Shown: in pieces, positions 39,392 to 48,601 of the stretch
Position numbering within the stretch: the first letter of the stretch is position 1
Layout: the number at the start of each line of letters is the position of its first letter
Origin: Nocardioides agri
GTDB lineage: Bacteria > Actinomycetota > Actinomycetes > Propionibacteriales > Nocardioidaceae
Assembly: GCF_013778305.1 (NCBI RefSeq)
Contig: NZ_JACEIC010000002.1
Span: forward strand, 62,001-126,000
Direction: 5' to 3'
DNA length: 64,000 bases
Translations under genes and position numbers: made by a program
Notes under the pieces: generated by a model
Seen by the model: only the letters and a program-made list of their open reading frames with translations
Database searches by the model: none
Told to the model about the DNA's origin: nothing

Positions 39392-41157
39392 CAGGCCGTC
39401 CCTCCCACGGTGTTGATCCGGTCGACACCGAGCGTCTCGGCGCTGAGGCCGGACAGCTTGTGGCCCCGGTTGAAGAAGCGGTAGCGGCCGAGCAGCGCGA
39501 CCGACGGGTGGGTGAACCAGAAGAACACCGCGAGGTCGATCAGCGTCGAGATGCCGAGCGCGAACGCGAAGCCCTTCACGACGCCGGCGGCGAAGATGTA
39601 GAGCACGACCGCGGCCAGCAGCGACACCGCGTCAGCGGCGAGGCAGGTGTTCCGCGCGCGCCGCCAGCCGGCCTCGACGGCCACCCGCATCGACTTCCCG
39701 TCGCGCATCTCGTCACGGATGCGCTCGAAGTAGACGATGAAGGAGTCGGCCGTGATGCCGACCGCGACGATCAGTCCGGCGATGCCGGGCAGCGTCAGGG
39801 TGAAGCCGGCCGTCTCGCCGAGCAGCAGCACCACGGAGTACGTGATGGCGGCGGCGACGATCAGCGAGGCGATCACGACCAGTCCGAGTCCCCGGTAGTA
39901 GAGGAGGCAGTAGAGCATCACCAGGAGCAGGCCGATGATGCCGGCAGTGATGCCGGCGCTGAGCTGGTCGCCCGCGAGCGAGGCACCGATCTGGTCGACC
40001 GACGTGCCGTCCTTCTCGAACGAGATCGGCAGGGCGCCGAACTTCAGGCTGGTCGCGAGGCTCTTGGCCGAGGACGAGGTGAAGTTGCCCGAGATGCGCG
40101 CGTTGCCGTCGGAGATCCGGCCCTCGAAGGTCGGGGCCGAGATCACGAGTCCGTCGAGCACGATCGCGAAGCGCTGCTCCGAGCCGGCCATCGACGTGGA
40201 CAGGTCGGTGAAGACGTCCTTGCCGTCACCGCCGAGGCTGAGGTTGACGACCCACTGCACCTCGCCCTGCGGGATGCCCGCGTCAGCCGACTTGAGGTCG
40301 GTGCCCTCGATCGCCGCCGGCGACAGCAGGTACTTGGTCGCGGCGTCGTCCTGAGCGCCACAGGTGACCAGCCACGTGGTGGGGTCATCGACCGGCGGCG
40401 TCTCCGACGGACAGGTGTAGGCGTTGTAGGCGTCGATCGCCTCCTGCGGCGGGTTGCTGATGAAGGCCAGCGCCTCGGCGGCGGGACTCGCCTTCCCGTC
40501 GCCGTCGGCCGGCGATCCGCTGGGGCTCTCGCTCGGCGACGCACTCGGGGACGCGCTCGGAGAGTCGCTGGGCGACGCGCTCGGCGACTCCGTCGTCTGG
40601 GCGGCCGCGTTCGTCCTCTTCTTCGGCTTCTTCTTGTCGTCGGCGAGAGCGAAGCCGGGACGGTTCTTCGCGCTCGGGGACTCGCTGGGCTCCGCCGTGG
40701 GCGAGGGCGGCACGGTCACCCCGACACCCGGCTGGGCGGTGTCGCTGGCCGTGGGGTCGCCCGGGGTCGGCGCCGAGGTCGCGCACGGGCCGGGGTTGCT
40801 GCTCGTGCAGGCCACCGTGCGGAACCGGAGCTGCGCCTGGCGCTTGACCGTGTCGATCAGCGAGTTCGAGGTGTCGCCCGGGATCTCGACGATGATGAAC
40901 CGGTTGCCCTGCGTGGAGACCTCGGCCTCGGTGACGCCGGAGCCGTTGACCCGCTGGTCGATGATGTCCGCGGCTTCCTGGAGGTTCTCGCTGCTGGGGT
41001 TGCCCTCCGCGATCAGCGTGATCCGGGTGCCGCCCTTGAGGTCCAGGCCGAGCGCCGGCTTCCAGGTGCCGGCGATCGCGACCAGTCCGTAGGACACCGC
41101 GATCAGCAGGAAGAAGATGACCAGGGTGCGCCCCGGACGTGCGGTCTTGCGTGCCAT
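39391..41157 (-). CDS. secD: Protein translocase subunit SecD with Ser/Pro-rich insert
   Basis: SecD is the larger partner of SecF. The 588-residue protein begins with a helix (about residues 11-30), then LGLDLKGGTRITL, and ends with the RND membrane bundle containing TLPGIAGLIVAVGITADSFIVYFERIRDE. Between about residues 118 and 228, inside the first periplasmic domain, there is a long low-complexity insert of Ser/Pro/Glu (SPSASPSDSPSASPSASPSE) and a Lys-rich patch (DDKKKPKKR). The core blocks are intact. Confidence 0.95.
   Translation of the reverse strand: MARKTARPGRTLVIFFLLIAVSYGLVAIAGTWKPALGLDLKGGTRITLIAEGNPSSENLQEAADIIDQRVNGSGVTEAEVSTQGNRFIIVEIPGDTSNSLIDTVKRQAQLRFRTVACTSSNPGPCATSAPTPGDPTASDTAQPGVGVTVPPSPTAEPSESPSAKNRPGFALADDKKKPKKRTNAAAQTTESPSASPSDSPSASPSASPSESPSGSPADGDGKASPAAEALAFISNPPQEAIDAYNAYTCPSETPPVDDPTTWLVTCGAQDDAATKYLLSPAAIEGTDLKSADAGIPQGEVQWVVNLSLGGDGKDVFTDLSTSMAGSEQRFAIVLDGLVISAPTFEGRISDGNARISGNFTSSSAKSLATSLKFGALPISFEKDGTSVDQIGASLAGDQLSAGITAGIIGLLLVMLYCLLYYRGLGLVVIASLIVAAAITYSVVLLLGETAGFTLTLPGIAGLIVAVGITADSFIVYFERIRDEMRDGKSMRVAVEAGWRRARNTCLAADAVSLLAAVVLYIFAAGVVKGFAFALGISTLIDLAVFFWFTHPSVALLGRYRFFNRGHKLSGLSAETLGVDRINTVGGTA
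40500..40600. repeat. Coding tandem repeat in secD (Ser-Pro-Ser-Ala units)
   Basis: Imperfect 12-bp units of the type CTCGGCGACGCG encode runs of SPSA/SPSD/SPSE in the SecD insert. The unit is a multiple of three, so slippage changes length without breaking the frame. Confidence 0.75.
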
Positions 41158-41159
41158 GT

Positions 41160-41495
41160 TCAGCGCTCCTCCGGGCCGTCGGTGACGGTGCCCGGCTCGT
41201 CGTGCTCGTCGGGCTCCCCGTCGGTCTCGTCGGGGCCCTGCTCCTCGTCGTGGCGGATCTTGCTGCCGACGGCGCCCTGCGCGACCTTGATCGCCACGCC
41301 CTCGGAGATCTCGACGACGACGTAGTCGTCGGCCACCTCCTGGACGCTGCCGAAGATGCCACTGGTGAGCATCACCTCGTCACCCACGGACAACGAGGAC
41401 TGCATGGTCCGGAGTTCCTTCTGGCGGCGAGACTGCGGGCGGATGATGAAGAGCCAGAAGAGCAGCACGATGCCGATCAGCGGCAAGAACTCCAC
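41160..41495 (-). CDS. yajC: Preprotein translocase accessory subunit YajC
   Basis: YajC is the small membrane protein of the SecDF-YajC complex. The 111 residues have one N-terminal helix (LPLIGIVLLFWLFIIRPQ) and the conserved RRQKELRTMQSSLSVGDEVMLTSGIFGSV block, then an acidic tail. The start is GTG 41495. It ends two bases before secD, so yajC-secD-secF run as an operon. Confidence 0.95.
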   Translation of the reverse strand: MEFLPLIGIVLLFWLFIIRPQSRRQKELRTMQSSLSVGDEVMLTSGIFGSVQEVADDYVVVEISEGVAIKVAQGAVGSKIRHDEEQGPDETDGEPDEHDEPGTVTDGPEER

Positions 41496-41609
41496 GACGA
41501 AACGACCTCTCGAGCGACCTGCGGGGGCGCGGCGCAGCCCAGACCGGGCGACCGACGCGCCAGTCTAACCAGCGGGGTGGCGTGACTCACCAATCGCCCC
41601 GGGCACCAC

Positions 41610-42686
41610 TCACTCCTCGAACAACGTCGCGTCGGCGTCGGCGCCGAGCACCGGGGCAGCGAGACCCAGGTGCGCCCACGCGGCGCGGGTCGCGACCCGC
41701 CCCCGCGGCGTACGGGCGAGGAACCCGTTGCGCACCAGGAACGGCTCAGCGACCTCCTCGACGGTCTCCCGCTCCTCGCCGACGGCGACCGCGAGCGTCG
41801 AGATGCCGACCGGGCCGCCGCCGAAGCGCCGGCACAGGACGTCGAGCACCGCCCGGTCCAGGCGGTCGAGGCCGAGCTGGTCGACCTCGTAGAGGTCGAG
41901 GGCGGCGCGGGCGACGGGCAGCGTGACGATGCCGTCGGCGCGCACCTGGGCGTAGTCGCGGACCCGGCGCAGCAGCCGGTTGGCGATGCGCGGCGTGCCA
42001 CGGGACCGGGACGCGATCTCGGCGGTGCCGTCGGCGACGGCGTCGACGTCGAGGAGCCGGGCGGAGCGCTGGACGATCAGGTCGAGCTCGGCGGGCTCGT
42101 AGAACTCGAGGTGGGCGGTGAACCCGAAGCGGTCGCGGAGCGGCCCCGGGAGCAGTCCGGCGCGGGTGGTGGCGCCGACGAGCGTGAACGGCGGGATGTC
42201 GAGCGGGATCGCGGTGGCGCCCGGGCCCTTGCCGATGACGACGTCGACCCGGAAGTCCTCCATCGCCATGTAGAGCATCTCCTCGGCGGGGCGCGACATC
42301 CGGTGGATCTCGTCGACGAAGAGCACGTCGCCCTCGTTCATCCCGGACAGGATCGCGGCGAGGTCGCCCGCGTGGGTGATCGCCGGACCGCTGGTGAGCC
42401 GCATCGGCGCGCCCATCTCGCTGGCGATGATCATCGCCAGTGTGGTCTTGCCCAGGCCGGGCGGGCCGGAGAGGAGCACGTGGTCGGGGGCCCGGCCGCG
42501 ACGACGGGCGGCCTCGAGCACCAGGCCGAGCTGGTCGCGCACCCGGATCTGGCCGACGACCTCGTCGAGCGAGCGCGGGCGCAGTGCCGCCTCGACGACG
42601 CGCTCGTCGCCCTCGGCCTCGGCGGCCGTCAGCGAGCGGAAGTGGGTGGACTCCGCCTCGTCGAGGTCGTCCTCGTGGAAGGGCAC
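41610..42686 (-). CDS. ruvB: Holliday junction branch migration ATPase RuvB
   Basis: RuvB is the hexameric motor that moves Holliday junctions with RuvA. The 358-residue protein has Walker [14 protein letters not shown], Walker [11 protein letters not shown], sensor [18 protein letters not shown] and the C-terminal winged helix (GVTRGR-like TPRGRVAT). It follows ruvA after 3 bases. Start GTG 42686. Confidence 0.97.
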   Translation of the reverse strand: MPFHEDDLDEAESTHFRSLTAAEAEGDERVVEAALRPRSLDEVVGQIRVRDQLGLVLEAARRRGRAPDHVLLSGPPGLGKTTLAMIIASEMGAPMRLTSGPAITHAGDLAAILSGMNEGDVLFVDEIHRMSRPAEEMLYMAMEDFRVDVVIGKGPGATAIPLDIPPFTLVGATTRAGLLPGPLRDRFGFTAHLEFYEPAELDLIVQRSARLLDVDAVADGTAEIASRSRGTPRIANRLLRRVRDYAQVRADGIVTLPVARAALDLYEVDQLGLDRLDRAVLDVLCRRFGGGPVGISTLAVAVGEERETVEEVAEPFLVRNGFLARTPRGRVATRAAWAHLGLAAPVLGADADATLFEE

Positions 42687-42690
42687 CGGC

Positions 42691-43287
42691 TCAGGCCTTG
42701 CTCAGCGTGCGGAGGGCGGCGCGCAGCAGGGCCGCGACGTCCGGCGTGCCCCCGGCGTCGGGGGCCACGGCCTCGACCGCCTTCTCGGCGTCCTTGGCCG
42801 ACCAGCCGAGGCCGACCAGGCCCTGGTGGACCTGGTCGCGCCAGGGCGCCACGGCTGCCGGCGCGGACGACGTACGCCCACCGGTGGGTGCGCCGATGCG
42901 GTCCTTGAGCTCGAGGATCACCCGCTGCGCGCCCTTCTGGCCGATGCCCGGCACCTTGGTGAGCGTCTTCGTGTCGTCGCCGGCGATGGCCAGGCGCAGG
43001 TCGTCGGGGCTGAGCACGGCGAGCATCGCCTGGGCGAGCTTGGGGCCGACGCCCGAGGCGGTCTGCAGGAGCTCGAAGGTCTGCTTCTCGTCCTCGTCGG
43101 CGAAGCCGAAGAGCGTCAGCGAGTCCTCGCGGACCACCATGCTGGTCGGCAGGGTGGCGGCGTGGCCGGTGCGCAGCGTCGCCAGCGTGCCTGGGGTGCA
43201 CATCAGCTCCAGCCCGACTCCCCCGACCTCCAGCACGGCACTGGAGAGGGTCACCGCGGCGACCCTCCCGGAGACGAACGCGATCAC
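42691..43287 (-). CDS. ruvA: Holliday junction DNA helicase subunit RuvA
   Basis: RuvA is the tetrameric junction-binding protein. The 198-residue protein has the OB-fold N-terminus ([25 protein letters not shown]), the two helix-hairpin-helix repeats with [13 protein letters not shown] and [18 protein letters not shown], and a C-terminal RuvB-contact domain. Its GTG overlaps the ruvC stop (GTGA). Confidence 0.96.
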   Translation of the reverse strand: MIAFVSGRVAAVTLSSAVLEVGGVGLELMCTPGTLATLRTGHAATLPTSMVVREDSLTLFGFADEDEKQTFELLQTASGVGPKLAQAMLAVLSPDDLRLAIAGDDTKTLTKVPGIGQKGAQRVILELKDRIGAPTGGRTSSAPAAVAPWRDQVHQGLVGLGWSAKDAEKAVEAVAPDAGGTPDVAALLRAALRTLSKA

Positions 43288-43805
43288 TGCTTCCTCCCTG
43301 CTGCGGCGACCGCCGCGTCGATCCGGGCCTGGGCGCCCCCGCGCCAGATGTGCGTGATGGCCAGCGCGAGCGCGTCGGCCGCGTCGGCCGGCTTGGGCAT
43401 CGCGTCGAGCCGGAGGATCCGGGTGACCATCGCCCCGACCTGCGCCTTGTCGGCGCGGCCGTTGCCGGACACGGCGGCCTTGACCTCGCTCGGGGTGTGC
43501 AGCGCGATCGGCAGGCCCCGCCGGGCCGCGCAGACCATCGCGATGCCACTCGCCTGCGCCGTGCCCATCACCGTGCTGACGTCGGACCGCGCGAACACCC
43601 GCTCCACGGCCACCGCGTCGGGCCGGTGCTCGTCGAGCCAGGCGTCGATGCCGCGCTCGATCGTGACCAGGCGCTCGGGCACCGGGAGGTGCGACGACGT
43701 GCGGAGCACGTTGACGTCGACCAGCGAGAGCGGTCGTCCGACCGTGCCCTCGACCACGCCCATGCCGCAGCGGGTCAGCCCGGGGTCGATCCCCAGCACG
43801 CGCAT
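43284..43805 (-). CDS. ruvC: Crossover junction endonuclease RuvC
   Basis: RuvC resolves Holliday junctions. The 173-residue protein begins [20 protein letters not shown] with the first catalytic Asp (residue 7) and has [11 protein letters not shown] and the C-terminal [12 protein letters not shown] with the other acidic residues. ATG 43805 is preceded by a LexA-type palindrome, so the ruvC-ruvA-ruvB operon is likely under SOS control. Confidence 0.96.
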   Translation of the reverse strand: MRVLGIDPGLTRCGMGVVEGTVGRPLSLVDVNVLRTSSHLPVPERLVTIERGIDAWLDEHRPDAVAVERVFARSDVSTVMGTAQASGIAMVCAARRGLPIALHTPSEVKAAVSGNGRADKAQVGAMVTRILRLDAMPKPADAADALALAITHIWRGGAQARIDAAVAAAGRKQ

Positions 43806-43820
43806 CGGTCAGCCCTTCCG

Positions 43821-43838
43821 TCCGAACAGGTGTTCGGA
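43821..43838. promoter_or_regulatory. LexA/SOS box upstream of ruvCAB
   Basis: CGAACAGGTGTTCG (43823-43836), flanked by symmetric bases, matches the actinobacterial LexA box CGAAC-N4-GTTCG exactly. It lies 15 bases before the ruvC start codon. ruvCAB is a known member of the SOS regulon. LexA binding is inferred from the consensus. Confidence 0.85.
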
Positions 43839-43886
43839 GGCAACGCTAACCGGCTGCTCCCCCGGCGCCCGGGAGGACACGCGGTG

Positions 43887-44666
43887 CTAGGCGTCGATCG
43901 ACTCCAGCACCTCGTCGGAGATGTCGGCGTTGCTGAAGACGTTCTGCACGTCGTCGAGGTCGTCGACGGCGTCGACGAGGCGGAAGACCTTGCCCGCGAC
44001 CTCGACCTCGGCGACCGGGATGTCCATGGTGGCCACGAACTGGACCTCGGCGGAGTCGTAGTCGATGCCGGCGGCCTGGAGGGCCGTCCGGACGGCGACG
44101 ACGTCACCGGGCTCGGACTGGATCTCGAAGGTGTCACCGAGGTCGCTGACGTCCTCGGCGCCGGCGTCGAGGGTCGCCTCGAGGACGTCGTCCTCGGAGA
44201 TCTCCCACGGCTGGCCGCCGCGCTCCTGGGCCTTGGCGACCTCGACCACGCCCTTGCGGGTGAACAGTCGCGAGACCGAGCCGGGGTCGGCCATCGTGCC
44301 GCCGTTGCGGGTCACCGCGGTGCGGACCTCCATCGCGGCCCGGTTGCGGTTGTCGGTGAGGCACTCGACCAGCAGCGCGACGCCCTGCGGTCCGTAGACC
44401 TCGTACATGATCGTCTCGTAGTCGACGCCGCCGCCGTCGAGGCCACCGCCCCGCTTGACCGCGGAGTCGATGTTCTTGTTCGGCACCGACTGCTTCTTGG
44501 CCTTCTGGATGGCGTCGTAGAGCGTCGGGTTGCCGGCCGGGTCGGGGCCGCCCATCTTCGCGGCGATCTCGATGTTCTTGATCAGCTTGGCGAACAGCTT
44601 GCCGCGCTTGGCATCGATGGCGGCCTTCTTGTGCTTCGTGGTCGCCCACTTGGAGTGGCCAGACAT
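43887..44666 (-). CDS. YebC/PmpR-family protein
   Basis: This 259-residue protein belongs to the YebC/TACO1 family, known as transcriptional regulators or, in more recent work, translation factors. The start [25 protein letters not shown] and the central [23 protein letters not shown] are the family signature. It lies between pdxT and ruvC, a widely conserved position. The ATG at 44666 is 15 bases after the pdxT stop. Confidence 0.95.
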   Translation of the reverse strand: MSGHSKWATTKHKKAAIDAKRGKLFAKLIKNIEIAAKMGGPDPAGNPTLYDAIQKAKKQSVPNKNIDSAVKRGGGLDGGGVDYETIMYEVYGPQGVALLVECLTDNRNRAAMEVRTAVTRNGGTMADPGSVSRLFTRKGVVEVAKAQERGGQPWEISEDDVLEATLDAGAEDVSDLGDTFEIQSEPGDVVAVRTALQAAGIDYDSAEVQFVATMDIPVAEVEVAGKVFRLVDAVDDLDDVQNVFSNADISDEVLESIDA

Positions 44667-44681
44667 GCGTCCCTCTTCTAC

Positions 44682-45281
44682 TCAGCTCGACTCGACCAGG
44701 TCCACGAACAGCCGGTGCACCCGGGCGTCACCACCCACCTCGGGGTGGAACGACGTCGCCATGAGCGAACCCTGACGGACCGCGACGATCCTACCCGCGA
44801 CCGGCCCACCCTCGACACGTGCGAGCACGTCGACGGCCGGCCCGACCTCCTCGACCCACGGCGCCCGGATGAAGACGGCGTGCACCGGCGCGTCGAGGCC
44901 GGCGAAGGCGAGGTCGCCCTCGAAGGAGTCGACCTGCCGCCCGAAGGCGTTGCGGCGCACTGTGATGTCGAGGCCGCCGACCGTCTCCTGGCCCACGGCG
45001 CCGTCCTCGATGCGGTCGGCGAGCATGATCATGCCCGCGCACGTGCCGAACGCCGGCAGCCCCTCCTTGACCCGCTGCCGCAGCGGCTCGAGCAGGTCGA
45101 AGGTGCGGGCCAGCTTGGCCATCGTCGTGGACTCACCACCGGGGATCACCAGGCCGTCGCAGGCGTCGAGCTCGGAGGTACGCCGGACGGTCGTCGTCCG
45201 GACCCCGAGGCCCTCGAGCGCGCGCAGGTGCTCGCGGACGTCGCCCTGGACGGCGAGCACACCGATGGTGGGAGCAGACAC
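44682..45281 (-). CDS. pdxT: Pyridoxal 5'-phosphate synthase glutaminase subunit PdxT
   Basis: PdxT releases ammonia from glutamine for PdxS. The 199-residue class I-type glutaminase has [13 protein letters not shown] at 7-19, the nucleophile Cys81 in [10 protein letters not shown] and the C-terminal His-Glu pair in [10 protein letters not shown]. PdxS is 3.4 kb away, beyond the SipW-type cassette; pdxS and pdxT are usually adjacent in actinobacteria. Start GTG 45281, and yebC follows. Confidence 0.96.
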   Translation of the reverse strand: MSAPTIGVLAVQGDVREHLRALEGLGVRTTTVRRTSELDACDGLVIPGGESTTMAKLARTFDLLEPLRQRVKEGLPAFGTCAGMIMLADRIEDGAVGQETVGGLDITVRRNAFGRQVDSFEGDLAFAGLDAPVHAVFIRAPWVEEVGPAVDVLARVEGGPVAGRIVAVRQGSLMATSFHPEVGGDARVHRLFVDLVESS

Positions 45282-45312
45282 CCTCAGATCGTAGGGCGGG
45301 TCCCGGCTCCGC

Positions 45313-46296
45313 TCAGCAGGGGCTCCCGAGCAGCTGGTAGGAGACCTCGTTGGACCGGGGCGACGACCAGGTCCCGAACTGCGCCACCACGCTGGCGTAC
45401 CGCCGGTTCCCCGGCGTCTCCGTGTAGCTCGTCCCGCTCACCTGGATCGGGTCGGCGCCTCGGTCGGCGTAGAAGCTGTACCCGGTCGCGCCAGGGACGG
45501 CCGTCCAGGTGAACGTCCTCTGGAAGAGGCCCCAGCTGCAGCTCAACGTCGGGGCGGGCACGCTGGCGGCGGTCAGGTCGGCCCCACTGACCACGACCGA
45601 GTCCGTGAAGGTGGCCATGGTGGGGGTGATCTCCCGGGCCGCCGTCGCGCCGGCGACGCCGCCCAGCGCGAGCACGACTCCCAGGCCGCCACCGAGGACC
45701 GACCGGCGACGGACCCGACGCCGACGGGCCGCGCGCCGACCACGCGTCGGCGGCACGACCCGGGGCTCGGAGGACAGCGTGATGGCGCCCGAGCCGGGGC
45801 CACGTTGCGGCGCTCCCTTGACCAGCACGGACACCAGGAACGCGGCGTACAGGCCCAGCAGGAAGAGGCCGACAGGACTGGACAGCCAGCCGACCGCGTA
45901 TCCGAGACGCGGGACGTGGAGGAGCACGACATCCGCCTCGCCCACGCGGTACGGCGTCGCGTCGTCGACCTCGTTGGCATCGCCGCGCAGCACCAGGACC
46001 GCCTGACCGTGGTCGTGCTCCACCGAGACGACCCGGTGGGTCACGCGGGTGCCGTCACCGGCCGGCACGGACACGATCTGCCCCTCGCGCAACGAGTCGG
46101 CCTGCACCTGGTGCGAGATCGCGAGATCGCCGGTGTCGATCGTCGGGGACATCGAGCCGGACTCGAAGACCAGCGGCCGGAGCCCGAAGAGCAGCGCGCC
46201 GACGGTGACGAGGGCACAGACGACACCGAGGACCGCCCCCGCGGTCAGCAGCACCTGCCGAGCCCACCAGGTGAGCTCGCCGACCCGGGGGTTCAC
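45313..46296 (-). CDS. SipW-type signal peptidase fused to a SipW-class signal sequence and C-terminal FN3-like domain
   Basis: The N-terminal 160 residues are a signal peptidase: helix near 14-38, catalytic Ser48 in [14 protein letters not shown], His87 in TRVTHRVV replacing the Lys of bacterial Lep[10 protein letters not shown], and a helix at about 141-160. This Ser/His pair is the SipW/ER type. Then comes a basic linker ([12 protein letters not shown], 187-198), a second hydrophobic segment with [20 protein letters not shown], the hallmark of SipW-class signal peptides, and a C-terminal domain of about 75 residues resembling fibronectin type III, with Cys253 and a terminal Cys. The GTG overlaps the preceding gene stop. 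A peptidase joined to a likely substrate is unusual. Confidence 0.85.
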   Translation of the reverse strand: MNPRVGELTWWARQVLLTAGAVLGVVCALVTVGALLFGLRPLVFESGSMSPTIDTGDLAISHQVQADSLREGQIVSVPAGDGTRVTHRVVSVEHDHGQAVLVLRGDANEVDDATPYRVGEADVVLLHVPRLGYAVGWLSSPVGLFLLGLYAAFLVSVLVKGAPQRGPGSGAITLSSEPRVVPPTRGRRAARRRRVRRRSVLGGGLGVVLALGGVAGATAAREITPTMATFTDSVVVSGADLTAASVPAPTLSCSWGLFQRTFTWTAVPGATGYSFYADRGADPIQVSGTSYTETPGNRRYASVVAQFGTWSSPRSNEVSYQLLGSPC

Positions 46297-46913
46297 GAGA
46301 TGTCCGAGGTGCCGGTCGCGGTGAACGTCGCCGTGGCGGTCTTGCCCTGCAGGTTGGTGGGCGCCGCGAGGTCGAAGGTGACCTGGAAGCACAGGGACTC
46401 CGACCCCGTGGTCGACGCCAGCGGCGTCGCCGGCCGGCGCGTCCCGATGATCGTGGTGGTCGTCGTCGCGGTCAGCGGGACGGGACCGGCGATCGTCGTC
46501 CCGCCGGTGCAGGTGGCGGCGTTCCCGGTCCCCGACTTCGTCCCGTTGAGGACGATCGTCAGCTTGAGCGCTCCGGCGGCGCCGTACGTCGCGGCGTCGG
46601 TGCCGGTCAGGCCGCCGGTCAGCGTGTACTTGAGCGGGACGGTGCCCTTGTTCTGCACGCTCAGCACCTCGGCGGAGGTGTTGCCCGGCACCATGCCCGC
46701 CATCCCGAGCGTGGTGGTGGCGTAGGCGTTGCCGTTCTGGACCTGGAGGTCGAGCGTGCCCGACGTGAAGGTCGCGCCCGTGATCGCCGCCGAGTCGGTC
46801 CAGTTGGCGAACGTCCCGGTCACGCCGACGGCGGTCACGACGCCGAGGCTCAGCGCGGCCCGGACGCGGGCCGATGTGGCCAGCCGGCGCAGTCTGGTGA
46901 TGGAGGTGCTCAT
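46293..46913 (-). CDS. SipW-dependent (TasA/CalY-like) exported protein
   Basis: This 206-residue protein has a SipW-class signal region: a basic N-terminus, a hydrophobic stretch (about 18-36) and TFANWTDSAAITGATFTSGTLDLQV, as in TasA and CalY proteins. The rest is Thr/Gly/Ala-rich and beta-predicted, with two Cys (about 136 and 175). TasA forms amyloid-like fibres in Bacillus biofilms; a surface or fibre protein is the likely role here. It overlaps the peptidase-fusion gene (GTGA) and the gene before it (ATGA), so it is fixed in the cassette operon. Confidence 0.85.
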   Translation of the reverse strand: MSTSITRLRRLATSARVRAALSLGVVTAVGVTGTFANWTDSAAITGATFTSGTLDLQVQNGNAYATTTLGMAGMVPGNTSAEVLSVQNKGTVPLKYTLTGGLTGTDAATYGAAGALKLTIVLNGTKSGTGNAATCTGGTTIAGPVPLTATTTTTIIGTRRPATPLASTTGSESLCFQVTFDLAAPTNLQGKTATATFTATGTSDIS

Positions 46914-47407
46914 GTCGTTCTCCGGGTCCTCTCGGTCGGCGTCAGCTCCACGTCGAGGTGGAGGCGCCGCCCACTCGTCTGATCAGCACTCGCTGCGGGC
47001 ATCGAGGCCCGCAGGGTGATGGCGACCTCCGCGTCGTCGGCGAGGTCCAGCTCGGCATCCAGCGAACCCTCGTCGGGCTGGAGCGTCCGCCATGGTCCGG
47101 CGCCGGCCCGCAGCTCGACCCGGAACGTGTCCGCCCACCGTGCACTCCGGTCGGTCGGACGGACCGTGATGTCGACGTGCACCGGCTCGCCACCCCGGTT
47201 GCCGAGGAGGAAGCTGCGCTCCTCGCTGTCCCCGGGAACGAGCACGATGTCGTCCCCGAAGGGCGACCCACTGATCTCCGGCGACCAGTGGCGGCCGTCC
47301 GGGCTGTAGACCAACGACGACCACCGGTAGGTCGCCGAGGCAGGCTGCATCAGCACCACCGAGACCAGCAGCACGATCGCTGCGAAGCCGAGCCTGCGAG
47401 CGTTCAC
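46910..47407 (-). CDS. Exported protein of unknown function in the SipW cassette
   Basis: This 165-residue protein has a signal peptide (MNARRLGFAAIVLLVSVVLMQPASATY) and a beta-strand-rich domain with VPGDSEERSFLLGNRGGEPVHVDITVRP, like an Ig-fold or immunoglobulin-like spacer. I do not recognise a family by name. GTG 47407 overlaps the upstream peptidase stop, and its own TGA overlaps the TasA-like gene. Its position suggests a fibre component or assembly factor; that is inference only. Confidence 0.65.
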   Translation of the reverse strand: MNARRLGFAAIVLLVSVVLMQPASATYRWSSLVYSPDGRHWSPEISGSPFGDDIVLVPGDSEERSFLLGNRGGEPVHVDITVRPTDRSARWADTFRVELRAGAGPWRTLQPDEGSLDAELDLADDAEVAITLRASMPAASADQTSGRRLHLDVELTPTERTRRTT

Positions 47408-48015
47408 GCCCTCACCCCCACGGCCTCGTCGTCGGGCCGGAGCTCCGGCGCCGCCGCTGCAGGGGCGTCCTCCGCCGGCTTCCGAGCGCGGCCGAGCGCG
47501 GCCTGCCCGAACATGACCGCGGCGTACCCGATGAGCCCGACCGCCAGCAGGGTGGTCAGCACACCGCGCTGCTGCTCGGTCACGAACGACGTCGCGTAGC
47601 CGAGGTACGGCACGGCGTACCACTCGACGCCCTTGACCTGCACCGGCCGCACCCATTCGGCGTCCGGGGCGTTGTTGGCGTCGCCCTGGGTCCGCCAGCG
47701 CGGCTCGCCGGTCATGTCGAAGCCCTGCTCGACCACGCGGTGGGTCACCACCGTCGGATCGCCGGAGCGGAGCTGGTAGGTGACGACGTCACCGACGGCG
47801 ATGTCGTCCACCGATCCCGGCTTGACGACCACGAGCGTGCCCGCAGGCATGTTCGGGGTCATCGAGCCGGTCTCGATGACGTACGGCGTCGCGCCCGCGA
47901 GCCGCGGCACGACGAGCGCCACCAGCAGGGCTGCGCTCATCGTCAGCACCACCAGCCAGGCCAGGACGAGTCCTGCCCAGCGCAGCGGGGCCGGCATGGC
48001 GCGACCGCGGCTCAC
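47404..48015 (-). CDS. SipW-type signal peptidase I
   Basis: This 203-residue membrane peptidase has an N-terminal helix (about 14-38), catalytic Ser51 in ETGSMTPNMPAGTLVVV, His92 in VVTHRVVEQG as the general base instead of Lys, the TQGDANNAPDAEWV motif and a C-terminal helix near 143-163. The Ser/His dyad marks it as SipW/ER-type. It probably cuts the unusual signal peptides of its neighbours. The GTG at 48015 (an ATG follows six codons later) lies 25 bases after the preceding gene. Confidence 0.88.
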   Translation of the reverse strand: MSRGRAMPAPLRWAGLVLAWLVVLTMSAALLVALVVPRLAGATPYVIETGSMTPNMPAGTLVVVKPGSVDDIAVGDVVTYQLRSGDPTVVTHRVVEQGFDMTGEPRWRTQGDANNAPDAEWVRPVQVKGVEWYAVPYLGYATSFVTEQQRGVLTTLLAVGLIGYAAVMFGQAALGRARKPAEDAPAAAAPELRPDDEAVGVRA

Positions 48016-48040
48016 GGCGAATTCCTCGGCGACCGGTGTC

Positions 48041-48598
48041 TCAGTGGGCCGACGTCGCCGTGACGGTGATGTCGTTCAGGAGGGCCGACAGGCCACCCGC
48101 GACGTTCGAGGCGTTCGTCGCGGCCGCCTCGTTGAACGTCACCCTGACGGTCGCCACAATGTTGGTGTTGTCGGCGATCGACACGTTGGTCGGCTTGGTG
48201 GGCGCCAGGTAGCTGTTGGTCCCCACCTGGTAGTCGGCAGCGACGGACAGCTCGTTGGTCAGCGAGCCGGCCGAGCTGGCGCCGTTCCAGGTCGGGGTCG
48301 TGACGTCGAAGTTGGCCTTGAGGTGCTTGCCCTTGGCGTTGACGGTGAACCTGCACACCTGGGTGAGGACGTCACCCGGGACGATCTTGTCCGTCGCGGG
48401 AGCGAACCCGGTCTCGCCGTCGAGCTTCCAACCCTCGCAGGCGGTGGACCCGGTCGGAACGAGCTTGAGGTAGCCGGAGCCGATGGTGGTCCCGGCGACG
48501 GTCTCGGTCGAGTTCCAGTAGGCCAGCGAGCCTGCGCCGCCCAGCAGCAGCACGGCAGCGGCCGACGCGGCGAGCGCACCCTTGGTGGTCTTGTTCAT
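48041..48598 (-). CDS. Alternate-signal-peptide exported protein, first gene of the SipW cassette
   Basis: This 185-residue protein has a hydrophobic signal (about residues 8-26) followed by SLAYWNSTETVAGTTIGSG, resembling the actinobacterial exported family processed by SipW-type peptidases (TIGR04089 type, from memory). The body is Thr/Asn-rich with Cys54 and Cys82, likely a disulfide. The start ATG 48598 is 3 bases after a hairpin that includes its GGGGAC ribosome-binding sequence. It heads the five-gene operon and is a candidate surface or fibre subunit. Confidence 0.8.
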   Translation of the reverse strand: MNKTTKGALAASAAAVLLLGGAGSLAYWNSTETVAGTTIGSGYLKLVPTGSTACEGWKLDGETGFAPATDKIVPGDVLTQVCRFTVNAKGKHLKANFDVTTPTWNGASSAGSLTNELSVAADYQVGTNSYLAPTKPTNVSIADNTNIVATVRVTFNEAAATNASNVAGGLSALLNDITVTATSAH

Positions 48599-48601
48599 CT
48601 C

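Noticed and set aside
40500..40600. Short regular repeats, as in a CRISPR array
   Set aside because: The units are 12 bp, contiguous, without spacers, and encode Ser-Pro repeats in frame in SecD.
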